The notes under the pieces: generated by a model
What the model was told of the DNA's origin: nothing
Databases searched by the model: none
The model's input: the letters and a program-made list of their open reading frames with translations, nothing else
From: Loripinus fragilis
Lineage: Eukaryota > Mollusca > Bivalvia > Lucinida > Lucinidae
Direction of reading: 5' to 3'
Length of the DNA stretch: 64,000 bases
NCBI GenBank assembly: GCA_964019695.1
Contig: OZ026517.1
Location: forward strand, 55,049,672-55,113,671
Part shown: piece by piece, positions 1 through 63,024 of the stretch
Numbering within the stretch: the stretch's first letter is position 1
Layout of the letters: every line of letters starts with the position of its first letter
Made by a program: the position numbers and the translations under genes

Positions 1-300
1 ATAGAACTTAGTAGCCTTGACTATTACACACACCATATATCACCACATACTATGCCCCTAAAATGACTAAGTTATCTTCAAAGCTGAATTTAACTAAGTT
101 ATTTTATATATCACCACAGCAGGACCTTTATTCCCCTCAAAAATGACTAAGTTATTTCCCAACAGCCCAGGAAACTATCATAATCACAACCCAACTAGTG
201 AATATGACCAGGAGCTTATCATAATCACAATCATAGACTCAACCAAAATAGCCCTAAAATAAACTTAGTTATTCACAGCTAGTCACTCAAGCCTACCAGG
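1..300. other. No gene seen; irregular short repeats
   Basis: The first 300 bases contain irregular repeats of actaagtta, and of atcataatcacaa, in AT-rich DNA. No open frame of note is present. This may be the end of a minisatellite or element that begins left of the window. Confidence 0.4.
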
Positions 301-309
301 GGCGGCATC

Positions 310-383
310 TATGGGGACCGGGACTTTTTATCCTGAAAAAAAAAACTAAGTTCTTTTCAGGCTTAAAAGTCCAGGTCCCCATA
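310..383. repeat. Inverted repeat (hairpin)
   Basis: Arms tatggggaccgggactttt and the near-complement aaaagtccaggtccccata flank a loop of about 30 bp with poly-A. Probably a foldback element or the end of a MITE. Confidence 0.6.
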
Positions 384-450
384 GTGCCCCCCATTACTAC
401 TCATGTGTATATAGGGTTTGGATTAGTTTTGCTGATTTTTCTCATTTTTC

Positions 451-522
451 TTAAATATCCCATAAAAGTGAAATAATTTGGTCCCATTGAGACCAAATTA
501 TTTCATTTTATGGGGTATTTAA
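451..522. repeat. Near-perfect 33-bp-arm palindrome
   Basis: The left arm ends in gaaataatttggtc and the right arm begins gaccaaattatttc, with cccattga between them. The complementarity extends outwards to ttaaata on each side with very few mismatches. Its form resembles the hairpin elements elsewhere in the window, but the sequence is a different family. Confidence 0.8.
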
Positions 523-904
523 AAACGGGGTGCAGGGAGGGGGTTCGAGCGAACCCCCTGAACCCCCACTGGATCTGCCACTGAGCTACTACATGTATGT
601 TCAGAAGCTGCATTTACAGTAGCAGGAAATATTCTGGTGTTTTGCATCTGTAAAGTACTGTAAATTCGGAAATTTTCGCGAGGGTTTTATTTGCGCAAAA
701 CTTCGTATATGTTTGAATTATCTCCGTTGAATATGAAACCAAAACAAACGTGCACAGGTTCCATATTTTCTTCGTTTCTAGCAGAAGAAATGTTTTGAAA
801 TTCACAAAACGGTTATTCAACAATGGGCTACAAAAAATGTTGCGTTTTTTGTATTGCCTAGTATAGGGCATTCGTCTAGTATAGATACTTTTCAGACAAA
901 GAAG

Positions 905-1109
905 TTAACCCTTATGCGCCAATCTCAACAAAAGTAGTCTGCTATGTTCAAGAATCCTCTGTAGGAACAGTCTGTTCTGGGTCCACACTGTTTGCTTCTA
1001 TACTTAATTCGTCGGTACTGTAACGTAAGGCAAATATTTGCAGCAGACGACTTCAGAAGACGATACATGTATTTGCAGATGCATTTTTTCTTGGCGCTTT
1101 AAGGGTTAA
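905..1109. mobile_element. piggyBac-like MITE, TTAA target site (copy 1)
   Basis: A 197-bp element (909-1105) lies between TTAA 905-908 and TTAA 1106-1109. Its ends are CCCTTATGCGCCAA and the inverted TTGGCGCTTTAAGGG. TTAA duplication plus terminal CCC are the hallmarks of piggyBac-superfamily elements. No coding capacity. Full-length relatives lie at 28550-28773 and 12669-12870, and a left-end fragment at 33441-33493. Confidence 0.8.
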
Positions 1110-1304
1110 AGGTTACACAGGTGTTTGGCATTTGACATTGATGTCAATGTTGACATTGGTGTTAAGGTCAGCATCACCTGTCGTTTACCGTGACTTGTAT
1201 TGCGATATCATAATATACAAGTTCATGCGATGTTGGTACAGATCTCGTTACGTTCAGTCATTTTGTAAACATGTACATACATAGCTACTTTGAAGATGGG
1301 TATA

Positions 1305-1460
1305 CGCCTTTATACCACCCTTACCATCTTTCGTGATGTGCGAGGTCTACACTGATGTAGGTGAAATTAAAAAGTTATACTATGTTTGTCCACCTGTACG
1401 TAAGATAATCCACTCTCTAAAGCTCTTGGATTATCTCCCATGGTATAACTATTACTTATC
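1305..1460. mobile_element. Foldback MITE, TATACCA family (copy 1)
   Basis: A degenerate copy of the family seen better at 3070-3290 and 5100-5275. It runs from tttataccacccttacca through gatgtaggtg and gtttgtccacctgtacgt to cccatggtataactatt. The second half folds on itself. Confidence 0.65.
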
Positions 1461-2083
1461 TATAGTCATATTGTGTGTAAGCGAACAGCAATGGCTGTTA
1501 CGAGAATGTGGGGATGCATAGGCTCATGCAAACCTAGACTATTCGCTGATGCGCTAAGTAAATCTCATCTGTTGTTTTCGAATGTCATTACGACACTGCT
1601 AGTTTTAAGCTCACTTGAGCCAAACGACTATGGTTGGGCCATTCGAACCGCCTCAGGGTTTGTCGCCGTTCTACATTTTTATACACATTCCATGTGCGCA
1701 TTTAGAAGGGGAAACGGGGTCCGGACACCCCCTCCTGGAAAATCACAACGCTGTAGGGTAACTTAGCAATACTGGTCCGTTTCCCCTGGAAAATTACAAA
1801 GCTACCAAACCAGCATTCAATGTTGGGTCATAATCAATCCATTTAAATGTCGAGCAACGAAGGCTCAGATGAGCCTTCGCAAATACGCAGACTAGCCGGA
1901 GTCTCCTCTGCTCAAAATACAAAAAGTTTGGAAGAAGATGAAGACTCAACCCAATCTTTATACATCTAGCCCCTCTAAAACGTATTGGAGACTGTAAGTA
2001 CATTAATGTCATGTACTGACTTATTTCTCACACGTAAGTGTAAAACTAGTACATGTAATAGGGATCATGTTTACGTACGTTTG

Positions 2084-3030
2084 CACTAAGTATATCTGTG
2101 AGAGTCCGTCTATCCGTCAGCAAATAGTGAAAATGCTCAAAACTCTTGAATCTCATGGAAGTTTGATCAAATGTTGTATACGTATGCATGTCAACATTGT
2201 CTAACCATGTATAACATGCCTTTTTGATGCACGAGGCATCGCTGAGCATCAGTCCAGCCCGTCGTGTTCGTTAGTGAACATGCTAATCTCTTGCACCACA
2301 TCGTATATTTGGATCAAATTTTGCACAATTGTTTATATTAAAATTCCCCAGCCACTGGTATGCAAAACGGTGAAGAGGCTGCTGTGAGAATTAACTTAAA
2401 ACGTAGAAAACTGCCAAAATCACAAAATCTATGTTAAATTGAAAAATATGCAAATCGATATTATTCATGCATGTGACAACAAATATTTAACAGACTTGGT
2501 ATCGAAATTTTGCAAGACCCGCAAGTGTGTACTGTAATCACTGTGTGGGTCCGTCTATCTGTCCGTCCGTTAGCAGGTGGTGAAAATGCTCATAACTTTT
2601 GAAGATCATGGTAAATTTTGATAAAATCTTGCACACATAAACATGTCAACATTGTCTAACCACTGGCATGTGAAACAGCCTTTTTTGAAGGACGAGGCTT
2701 TGTTGAGCATCAGTCCGGCCGCCGTGGTCAGTTAGTGAAAATGCTCATTACTCTTGAACCACATGGTATATTTGGATCAAATTTTGCATCCTTATTTATA
2801 TAAACATTGATCAGCCACAGGTTTGAAAAACGGTGGTGACGAGGCTCCTGGGAGAATTTGAAACGTGGAATAATGACAAAAATTTACATATTCTATGTTA
2901 AATTGAAAAATATGCAAATCGAACTTATCAATACATGTAACAACAATATTTTAAAGACTTGATATCGAAAGATTGGACGACCCGCAAGTGTGCGCTATAA
3001 TCACTGTTGGAGTCCGTCTGTCCGTCCAAT
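2084..3030. repeat. Tandem duplication of a ~455-bp unit
   Basis: Two diverged head-to-tail copies. Each starts at a (g)agtccgtct...tccgtc block (about 2097, 2548 and a third partial start at 3010). Each passes through gaaaatgctcat, tgtcaacattgtctaacca, gagcatcagtcc, tttggatcaaattttgca and ttaaattgaaaaatatgcaa. No open frame is conserved between the units, so this is non-coding repeat DNA. Confidence 0.75.
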
Positions 3031-3069
3031 TTGCTTTCCACGCTTACCATCTGACACCGAATATGTAAT

Positions 3070-3290
3070 AGTTATACCATGGGTTGTCCGCCTGTACGTG
3101 GGGATAATCCACGAGCTTTAGCGAGTGGATTATCTTACGTACAGGTGGACAAACATGGTATAACTATTTTATACCACCTACACGTACAGGTGGACAAACA
3201 TGGTATAACTATTTTATACCACCAACATCAGTGTAGACCTTGCACATCACATGATATTTCATGCTAAAGTTGGTAAAGGTGGTATAATGA
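3070..3290. mobile_element. Foldback MITE, TATACCA family (copy 2)
   Basis: Contains tagttataccatgggttgtc then gcctgtacgtggggataatcc, followed after about 15 bp by the inverted ggattatcttacgtacaggt and ggacaaacatggtataacta. The outer part repeats the cacgtacaggtggacaaac segment once more and ends in gtggtataatga. It can fold into a hairpin with roughly 45-bp arms. Confidence 0.75.
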
Positions 3291-3299
3291 TTAATCTAC

Positions 3300-4300
3300 G
3301 TTCACCACGGGTCGTGCACATTACAGACAGTTGCTTTGAGACATGATTTGCGCTTGTTGTAGATCTTAATCATATATCAGCTACATTCATATTTGATCAC
3401 AGCATCGATGTTCGTATAGTTCACAATACACATTTTAAATTCAATTTCGAAAATACTATTAGCATGGTAATATGAAATCTTCAAATGGCGACCACACAGA
3501 ATGATGTTGAGTTTGTCAAAACATTCACTAATTGCAAATCAGTATGTAGAACCGCAATCATAGAAACCAAATAAAACGTAAAACTGTGACTGTTTCTTAG
3601 CCATCAGACTGAGTTTAAATATTTGTTTTTGGTGATTTAATTGTTATTTAGACATCAGTTTAAATATTTGTTTTTGGTGCTTTTATTGTTATTTAGACAT
3701 CAGTTTAAATAATTGTTTTGGTGCTTTATCGAATCATCTCATTCAGACGGTTAAGAAATGAGAAAAATAATTTTGATTTAAAGTCCACAGTTATGATACA
3801 GGTTGTGGACAGACCTGATGGAGTAGTTTATTTCCATCGACATCAACCTCTTTGTAAGTCGCTTAATTTTTGTCTCGGTGCGTCAAACAATATGAATTCT
3901 CAAACCAGCCTGCTTACACGTAGCTATAGAGACTACCCAAAATATTGACATTTTGCATGAATATATCATAAATTTGTAATGAGAGAAAAACAAAGACGGT
4001 AACAAAGTCAGGGTTTCTCGCGACGAGGCCCATATTGTGTTAAGCTGTTTTTGTCATGTTGATATGTTTTTTTTGTATATTCTTCAGGTGTTAAATTTGA
4101 CCTTATGAAATTTTAGACACGGTCTCCTTTAAACGCTGATCAAAGCATCTACAACCGTAGGATCGTCACATATCTGTTTGTAACCGTAAACATTATATAG
4201 GCCGAGTCGATCGTATAACCGAAGTCCTCGGGATCATAGGTTTTATTTCGGTAGACATTTAAATATATAACGCCAAAAAATGATTATTATCATTTTTTTC
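3300..4300. other. No gene seen
   Basis: AT-rich DNA. A 55-60 bp segment with gtttaaatatttgtttttgg and ttattgttatttagacatca is repeated about 2.5 times at 3613-3720. A 76-codon frame at 3718-3948 shows no recognisable domain or repeat relationship and is not called. Confidence 0.5.
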
Positions 4301-4307
4301 CCAATCA

Positions 4308-4376
4308 AACATAAGTTTTGGGCGCGTAAAAGATACGTCTCAAGGAGACGTTTCTTTAACGCACCCAAAACATATG
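4308..4376. repeat. Hairpin element, divergent member of the GTCTC-core family
   Basis: Palindrome with arms cataagttttgggcgcgtaa and ttaacgcacccaaaacatatg around the core acgtctcaaggagacgt. The outer arms match the hairpin family at 10208, 24041, 24660, 44955, 47415 and 52430. Confidence 0.65.
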
Positions 4377-4388
4377 ATATAATAGACA

Positions 4389-4764
4389 TTTAAAGCTGCA
4401 TACTCTGTAACTATGAACATTTTTCGAAAAATTTTATTTTCTTTTTAAATCATTTGTAAAAGTAGAGTTAAGCTATGTTTTCACAATAAAAATGTTCAGT
4501 ACAGCTGAAAACTGCATGGAAAAGTGAATTATCTTATCAAATAGGTGTATTTTTCTCTTGTTGGTAATTATTTGCGTCCCTCCAATAATTATAGACCGTT
4601 GAATATTAACATAAATGCAGTTGTTTTGATAGTGATAACTTGTTAAGATTTACGAAAATGGTAAAATGATTACCTGAACTTGAGTATTTTTACGGCGTTC
4701 TTGAAAAATAAAAACATTATTTTTAAAATTAGAAGATCAAAAGTTACAGACTATGCAGCATTTA
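4389..4764. mobile_element. 370-bp MITE with AGCTGCATA termini (copy 1)
   Basis: Begins aaagctgcatactctgtaac and ends gttacagactatgcagc, an inverted pair with one or two mismatches. The flanks are TTTAAA-like. A second copy at 59123-59497 is very similar over its whole length, so the family was recently active. It has no coding capacity. Confidence 0.85.
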
Positions 4765-5099
4765 TAAAATAGCTCATTAATTGGTCCTTTCTCAGAATCC
4801 AGTGTGGCCCAAATTTATTTCGAATTAGCGGGTATTTTGAGAAATCAAAGTTTGAATTTTCGAGGTTTTACTGTACATGTACATGTGCCTGTCGGAAAAG
4901 CGACACTAGCATCTGCACAGTCTGACCAGAGACTTCGCTGCTAGCAAACCCATGGGGAATTTGATAGACTTGTGCAGTCAATTCAATTAGTTTTTTGTTG
5001 AGTGATGTTTCTATTTTTCATGTGACTTTTTGTCCTACCACTTCTCTAAGCAATACCCTATCTAAGTGACATTTCTAAAGACAAATGGAACAATATGGT

Positions 5100-5275
5100 A
5101 AAGATATTTATACCACCCTTACCAACTTAAGAACAAAAATATCTCGTGCTGTGCAAGGTCTACGCTGATGTAGGTGGTATAAAATAGTTATACCATGTTT
5201 GTCCGCCTGTACATAAGAAAATCCGTGGATTATCTCCACGTACAGGCGGACAACCCATGGTATAACTATTACTAA
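5100..5275. mobile_element. Foldback MITE, TATACCA family (copy 3)
   Basis: Most complete copy: tataccacccttaccaactt, then gatgtaggtggtataaaata, then a hairpin formed by ccatgtttgtccgcctgtac and gtacaggcggacaacccatgg. Confidence 0.75.
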
Positions 5276-5347
5276 TGCGATCTGAGTGAGAAATGAGTTT
5301 GACATTGGTTTAAGCTTTTCCAATACACATATTGTGTTGGTTATATA

Positions 5348-5765
5348 TTGATATCACTTTCCATTTCTCCATTCAATCAATCGGGAATTGACCGAAATTT
5401 GCATATTAGAGTACCAGCTCAAATATGAAAAGTATCATTGGTTAATTACCAGACTGTCCATACAAACTCATCCCAGATGACAAAATTCACTGAAAATAAA
5501 TCAGAATCTAGGAACACAGACTGAAGCAGCCAAAGGTACTTCTGCACTTTTCTTCCCCCAAAAATGTCTACAAACAGAAAGTAGACCTCTATGTTTAGAC
5601 ACATCTACTCATTACAGTGCCAGTCAGAGAGGTCACTGTTGCCTATATATTTCAGCTGCAAGTCGTATGATATCACTTTCCATTTCTCCGTTCAACCGAT
5701 CAGGAATTGACCGAAATTTGCACATCTATTCATTACAATGCCGGTCAGAGAGGTCACTGTTGAAG
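5348..5765. repeat. Partial local duplication
   Basis: The segment tgatatcactttccatttct plus the following 40 bp occurs at 5348 and again at 5669. The segment gtcagagaggtcactgttg occurs at 5624 and at 5744. The order is consistent with an imperfect duplication. No gene seen. Confidence 0.6.
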
Positions 5766-7750
5766 ATCATAATTAAGTCATGAAATTCACCAGTTTCACT
5801 AAAACTTTCTTACCCCTATAGGTGATCCAATATTTTCATATCATTATTTTTCCAAGCAGTGTTAAACTGTCATCTGCAAACCTGTATTGAGCTGGTATGA
5901 GGCTTCAATTTAGTTTAAAGGGACTGTTCTTAGCAGTGATTTTGTATTCTTGCCCTGTATTGGTAATTAAAACACGTATTGGCCTGTTTGCACGTGCATG
6001 CGATACGTACCAAAACATGAGCTAACCCATAGGCTGATACCTGTTATACAAGGGGTGTTTTTTTAACTCTGGCAAATGCACTTATTCTCATTAGATAATT
6101 TAACAGATGAGTACAGTACTTTCTGTTGTTACCCTCCAAATTTACCCCTTTAGCCAAGGCATGCCGATTTGCTACATTAACCCTTTGTATACTGGAAACC
6201 TCTAAACTTGTACTTTGGCAAACAGTACAGACCATGATACTTTGTGTTTTTCAAACGAAAAAATCCAGTACCTGGATCAAACCCTTCGGATCAATTCTAT
6301 TTTTTTTGTTTGTTTAATAACTTGCCAGTAACGATGTATTACTTATGGTCAAAGGTATCATGATAGACTGATCTACAGAAAAAAAATGAAACTACAGTAT
6401 TTTGATTTTAATATGCTCGAAACGTTATTTTTTGCATCATGAAATCAATACTCTAATTAAGTATTCCTTAAGTTTAAGGAAGCATTGTAATTGTGGGCCC
6501 TGGTGTCTTGTAAAGTTGTTTGCTAGTATGACACTTTGTACTGTCAGTGCAATACAACTGGGATTTGCTCATCTGTGTAATGTGCATTTTTGTAACAAGC
6601 AGGCGATTATCTTGTGAAGTCATCAAATACTACTGTTTACAATGAATACCCCATATGATTATATAGGTCTACGAATGATGGGTCATTTTTGCGTTGAACG
6701 CCCCACCAACATTGTCAGTCTGTCTACTGTCGTGCCAACCAAAAGTGACATTGACGTAATACTTTGTTTACAACTGCTAAGTAAACCATTAGCGTGAACA
6801 CTTCACTTGAGGTAACGCGAATAGATAGATTACTTGTGTAACAATCCTATCCTGCGGATATGATTAATACACATGTAAGTCTATAATAACTTTGTAAACA
6901 AGCATGACGTCACTGTTACTCTTGGCTGGCAGGACAGAAGTTGTATGTTTCTGTGTGTCTGTATGTGCGAGCGTACAAAAAAAAACAAGACTGACACAAA
7001 CATGCAAATACACACAAAAGCACGGATGGTAGGGCATCTGTAAATCGACACACAAACAGGCGCGTTTAATTTCATAGTTTAACTACATGTATATGATAAA
7101 GGTATATGCTGTGCATGTGCGTACAACATGCAAAGGAGAAACATTTTCATGGAATTTTTCAAGATATAAGTTAACTTTGCCTTTCTTCTCTATTATTATC
7201 TATGTGACACTTGCACAGTTGAAAATAACTGAAGTATCGTCGACTATACAATCGGAACTGTCTCGGCCAAATCCGTGAAATCAGACCTCGGATATACGTC
7301 GAAGGTCTGCTTTGATACATGTAACGTGACGCTAACATAACATGATGTCGATGCCACAGAAACCATGTCATTACAATGACAAGTTCGATTGCAGCGACAC
7401 AAACGGTTGCAACATTCCACAAGATGCTACAACATGTATACATGAAGTTTATGTTTTTTCTTTAAAAATCGCTATAGCGATAGTTTATTGAAAAAAAAAA
7501 AATTTCATTATCATATTGACAGAATAATGGATTTTAATAAAGCTGAACGCATATGCTACAGAATTAATTTTCCTTACGCCAGTTCTGGCTTAGTAATAAA
7601 ATGCAGGTTTTTCATATATACATAGTACTACGCCTTATATACATCCAAGGCTTTAGTCCCGAATTGAGCTGAAATTTTCCGATTGGTCGACTAGGCTGTA
7701 GAAGAGCACCAGACGCCATAATCTGCCAAATTTAACAATATCTAAGCATT
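5766..7750. other. No gene seen; one MITE end fragment
   Basis: AT-rich DNA without a supported gene. At 6177-6235 TTAA followed by CCCTTTGTATACTGG and ggcaaacagtacagacc matches the inverted right end of the TTAA MITE at 51897-52019, so a truncated copy lies here. An (A)11 run lies at about 7491. Confidence 0.5.
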
Positions 7751-7759
7751 GCTATAATT

Positions 7760-8140
7760 TAGCTCACCTGAGATAAAGACTCAAGGTGATGCTAATGTGA
7801 TCATTGGATGTCGTCGTACGTGCGTCGTCAATAATTACTTTAAAAGATATCCTAAACTACTGGCTAAATTTTGATCAAACTTGGCAGGAATGATCCTTAT
7901 ATGGCACTCGTTAACAATTGTTCAAATGGTTTAGATCCGTTACATATCTAGGTCACAAGGGCTAAAAATAGAATCTCGAAATGAAAACATTGAAGAAATC
8001 TTCTTGTCTGACACCACAAGGCCTAGAGCTTTGATATTCGGTATGTAGCATCATCTAGTAGACCTTTACCAAGTTTGTTCAATTATCCCCTGGGACCATA
8101 AATGGCCCCAACCTAGGGTCACATGATTTATAAAGCCTTA
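7760..8140. mobile_element. GCTCACCTGAG-headed interspersed repeat (copy 1)
   Basis: Starts tttagctcacctgag, then ctcaaggtgatgctaatgtg and gatcattggatgtcgtcgt. It continues through tggcaggaatgatccttata, caattgttcaaatggttta and gtcacaagggctaaaaata. A second, interrupted copy is at 20462-21520. I recognise this as a repeat type frequent in bivalve genomes. Confidence 0.7.
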
Positions 8141-9380
8141 TATAGGGAAACATGTTTATGTTAGTCTATGCATTGCTTATGTTCAACTGATAGTCGGTGA
8201 TCTGTTTAACCTTTAGCACGAGAAGGTAATTTTACTGGGCATTAAACAATAAGAAAGTTATACAGCATTGAGAAAAAGTATTTAAACGCCAAATATTTGA
8301 ATAGGTTTTTTCCGCTTTAATATATTTTCCAATGAAGAGTTTGTCATTTGATAGTAGAGCTTATTCTCAATAATTGACTTTATCTTATTCAAACTAATTG
8401 AGCCATGACATGAGATTTCCAACTATGTGGTATGTGCGACCAGCAAAGCCTCTGATCAGAGCCCTTGCTTGTCACTTGAATATTCTATGACTGTTAAGCT
8501 ACTGACTGAACACCATTTGGCGCTTATAAGCTTAAAGCGAGGCTGCACAGGCTCCTATACGTCTACATTTGTCAAAATGCCACATTGTTGGAAATCAAGT
8601 TTCGCGGCTAAATTGTAGTTTGTCATTTGTGTCAGTTGTTTGATAAATAGAACTCTTTCTGAATGATGGACATGATCTAATTAAATGGGCATCGTACTGA
8701 TTTTCGACTGAGTGAGACTGAAACCAACCTACAGAGACTAGCTAAAATTTCGAAAATTTGCAAGAAGCTACTACAGATGTAATACTTTCCAACAAGCGAC
8801 TAACCTGCTGGCCAGACTGCACTGATTCCAACACTCGGGATTCTCGTCGCGTCGAAGCCCAAATTAGAATTGGCAAATACAGACACAGAATTTACTAAAT
8901 AAGGGACACGTGCTAATGATCTCTGAATTCATGGTTAAAAGTTTTCAGGATTTAGGGCTGAATTCAGTATTTTGAAGGCTCAAAATGCTGAATAAGGCAG
9001 ATTATTATAATAACTTCTCTGATTTGTTTTGTGTTCATCTTTAGACAATTTACCATTTAACTTGAAAGTATTAATGATTTGTTGGCATACAACACGTTTT
9101 AATATTTGAATCTCATAAGTTCAGGATTTTGGAGAATTTGAACTTTCATCCGTATTATAAATTTGTTAATCCATATGCACATGGAATACCTGATCATGTA
9201 CATGTATGATTTTGATTATTAAACTTAATGCTAGTGCATGCTATTTTATACAGCCCCTGATTTCACAAACATTTTCGATTTGTTTCCGAAAACAACAACA
9301 TTGCTCATGAATAAACCTGAAAGCAGATGGATTGGCAAGAACCGGTTAACGTGCAAGCTTAAGATTTTTTGTGTTTTAAA
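8141..9380. other. No gene seen
   Basis: AT-rich DNA with no domain-bearing frame and no repeat I could pair with other parts of the window. Confidence 0.5.
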
Positions 9381-9382
9381 AA

Positions 9383-9740
9383 ACAACAGAATCTAGGGCG
9401 AAGTTTTGGCGCCATTAAAATGCATGTAAGCCCCCAGGTGGCTTAGGGTGCCGTCTGTTCTAAGGCGGTGGTTCTGTTGTTGTTGATGTATAGTTTCATG
9501 TACCTTCTATTGTTTGTGGACATTCTGTGCTGGGCTCTGTTTTGGTATGCATTTATACGCTGTGTACTTTATAGTTTTTCAATCATCTTGACGAGGAAGA
9601 GGGAGCTGGTTACTTTGCTTTTAACTGACTTTCTAATATAGTGTTACTTATAATGTTCTGTGGCTCTTCCTCGCGGTGTCTTGGGTTGGTCTGCAGCGTA
9701 TGATTGTGGTATTTCCTGATCATACTCACTAACTTTTTGT
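9383..9740. mobile_element. Interspersed repeat with AACAACAGAATC inverted ends (copy 1)
   Basis: A ~100-bp block from aacaacagaatctagggcg to ggttctgttgttgttga has inverted ends. It is followed by aatcatcttgacgaggaaga, gtggctcttcctcgcggtg and tttcctgatcatactcac. The same series occurs at 49852-50200, and parts at 53760-54090 (inverted) and 61640-62080. Confidence 0.7.
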
Positions 9741-10207
9741 GAATTTCGTACACAATGTAGAGTACACTGATGAATAGTTATCCGTTCCTTCAGGGCAAAA
9801 ACTTTGCAAGAGCTAAGGGTTGTCCGTCCGTCCTTGTGCCCGTCATGCATTTATTGTAAGCACGATCTCTAATAATCCACGAGAGCACCCTTGAATCTAT
9901 TTGAAACAAATTTCAAAACTATTATTATAATGCTCCATCTTTCAAAAAGAGTGTCACCATGTGCGCAGTACTAATGTTTCACTAACACGATTTCTAGTAC
10001 TGATTTATACTTCGAGAAAACGTATCAATTGCGAAATTTTCGAACGCCCCTCTTATTAAGTATAATATCAATTTCAATCATACCCACTATCATAGATGCT
10101 ATTTATCTTCTTCACTCGCTGTATCAGCACATCATTTTTGCTTATAAACCGTAAATATTTGATAGTTAATTCATAGGATTGCGTATTCATTTTTTCTTAT
10201 TTCTCAA

Positions 10208-10340
10208 TCAAAACATATGTTGTGGGTACTCAAAAGAACCGTCTCATTGAGACGGTTCTTTTGAGCACCCAAAACAAATGTTAAAACTGATGGATTAGGA
10301 TATATTAACAAAACAAAATGTTTACCTTGATTTTTTTTGT
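10208..10340. mobile_element. Palindromic hairpin element just upstream of SLCO exon 1
   Basis: Core gaaccgtctcattgagacggttc with outer arms aaacatatgttgtgggtact and gcacccaaaacaaatgtt, almost perfectly self-complementary for about 70 bp. It is followed by a tail shared with other copies (gatggattagga... tttctggacctatgg). It ends about 70 bp before the start codon, so it lies in the 5' UTR or proximal promoter. Confidence 0.75.
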
Positions 10341-10407
10341 CTTTCTGGACCTATGGTTATATTTGAATTTTAATTCACATTGATGCAAGGGTATACCATC
10401 ATTTCAC

Positions 10408-61153
<50,746 letters not shown>

Positions 61154-61239
61154 GTATGTGTAATACGTTCTGTCCACTTTATGGCAAAATTTTGACGTTT
61201 TTCACACCAAAAACCCGATTATATAATAATCTTAACGTC

Positions 61240-61405
61240 ATATGATAAATAGAATGTATCATTTGTGCGCCTATATTATTTAATTTATTAAACTCGTTTT
61301 GAAATAGTGATTAAATGCTCGACAAGCCTCGCATTTTATCACTTTTCCCCAACTCTTTAAATAAATGCAATAAAACATGAGCACTTATGTAATATCCTCT
61401 ATGTT
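61240..61405. mobile_element. MITE fragment, GCGTCTGGGAGTG family
   Basis: cttaacgtcatatgataaat, aatttattaaactcgttttg, atgctcgacaagcctcgcat and atgagcacttatgtaatatc match 53440-53640; the other end is missing. Confidence 0.65.
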
Positions 61406-61639
61406 TAGTTCGGGTGGGTTATAACTTCAGTGCAATGCCTATATAGCAACATTTGGCGGTTTTTTGTTTTGTCCTTTGTTCTGTGATGTACAGTAGTTTC
61501 AAAGATGCGTAGTAATGAGGCTATTCTGTTTCTCTTATAAACAGGTAAAACATGACTATTCACTGCTACGCGCATATGCAGTAATTTGTGGTAGGTTCAA
61601 TATAATAACTGTAAATAGAGACTACCTGCACACTCAAAA

Positions 61640-62080
61640 TCAATGTAAACTCGCCAGTGTTTGTTTACAACGATTTTTGTTAATCTTTGAATCTACTATA
61701 GTTCTAAGTGTTTGTTTTCGTTTTGCAACCATCTTACTGATGAGAACACTGGTTGCGTTACTTAATTTGTGTACTTGGTGTAACTTGGGTCTCTGTGTCG
61801 TGTCTCTCTTTTTTGAGGGGGTGTGGGTTGTACTTCTTTTGTGGATCATTTGTGTTATATCTGTCTTTTGTTTGTCATGGTTTGGGGTCTGTTCGTTGCT
61901 GCCTTTGTGGTCACCTGCTGGGAAAGGGCTGACCTCTTGGCTCTCATTTGTGATGTTAAATTGTGTAATTGTCACTTTTCCATGTGGTAATTTGGGTCAG
62001 GTGTGGTGCTTGATTGTATTGATTCCTGATCTTTGCCCCTTTTATTACTTTATTGTCTGCCATTGTAGCATTTTCTAGTC
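61640..62080 (+). mobile_element. Interspersed repeat (third copy of the 49497-type element)
   Basis: gcaaccatcttactgatgag, gtggtcacctgctgggaaag, ggtcaggtgtggtgcttgat, tgattcctgatctttgcccc. The 187-codon frame across 61515-62078 owes its length to this repeat and is not treated as a gene. Confidence 0.65.
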
Positions 62081-62284
62081 ATTCTAATTCGTTTAAAGGT
62101 AAGTGTGTGAATTAGTTTCAGATTCAACGTAGTTTCCAGCTTGTATCTAAGCCTGAGGCAATAATCCCAACCATCAAAGCGGCCCTGTTGTTGAAAACAT
62201 TTAACTAAAAAGTCATTTGCTTTCAAAAAAAAAGTTCAATGTTACTTTGTAAAAGTGCAATTCTGCTGTTTCTTGGATTTGAAG

Positions 62285-63024
62285 TATGAGGTGTGATCAA
62301 AACGTATTAGATCCGATATGCCTTGGAAAGATTCATTGAATTAAAATCCTTGTCAGTCAGTCAGTCATTTGGTCTAATTAAAGGACATTCGGAGTGTGAA
62401 AAGCTTGGTTGCTTATGTCAAGCACTTTTAAGAGTGGATGGGGCGATACTTTAGCAAAACGGAAAAACTTGAAATCAGAGCAGTTATCAAGTACTTTTGT
62501 AAGAAAGGAATACCTCCAAAGGCAATTCATGAAGACTTGAAACCCTTAGGAAGGAGTCTCCTTCCTATCGCTCAGTGAAAAAAGTGGCAGCAGAGCTTAA
62601 GAGGGAGAGAGAGAGCATTGAGGATAATGGACGGTCTGGCCGTCCCAAAGATCCCACCGCTGATGAAAATGTCAAGATCGTGCACATCATGCTTATGTGT
62701 AATAGGAGGCTAGACCTGCGAAGCATAGCTTGCGAAGTGAGCATAAGTTTTGGGCAGTACAATCAATCCTAACCGACATCTTAGGTATGTCAAATGTTTA
62801 ACATGATGGGTGCAGCGGATGTTGACCGATGATCAGAAAAGGACTCGGCTTGATATTTCTAAGAATCTCCTGTCTTGCTATGAAGATGATCCCAGCGATT
62901 TTATTTAGCAAGTTGTAATCCAAGATGAGACATGGGTTCACCACATTGACCCAGAGTCAAGCTACAGAGCAAACAATGGAATCACCCTGGCTCATCCCCT
63001 CCTAAAGCATTTAAGAGGGCTTAT
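62285..63024 (+). pseudogene. Decayed mariner-family transposase (Tc1/mariner)
   Basis: A mariner-like element starts after a TA at 62285-62286 with gaggtgtgatcaaaacgt, which resembles a mariner inverted end. The transposase would start at 62459, where the ATG reads ACG. Recognisable blocks: EIRAVIKYFCKKG (helix-turn-helix region), SVKKVAAELKRERESIED with GRSGRPKDPTADEN (62576-62672), LTDDQKRTRLDIS, and DETWVHHIDPES (from 62924; its first D is the first catalytic Asp of the mariner DDE/D triad). Frameshifts near 62550 and 62750, internal stops (for example a TAG at about 62906), and loss of everything after KAFKRAYSA make it non-functional. The 3' half is replaced by the retrotransposon. Confidence 0.88.

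Noticed and set aside
61515..62078. 187-codon + strand frame right after SLCO exon 9, with an AG before it at 61543
   Set aside because: Considered as exon 10. The residues after the AG (VKHDYSLLRAYAV) do not resemble the OATP sequence after the Kazal-like domain, and most of the frame is the interspersed repeat shared with 49497-50215.
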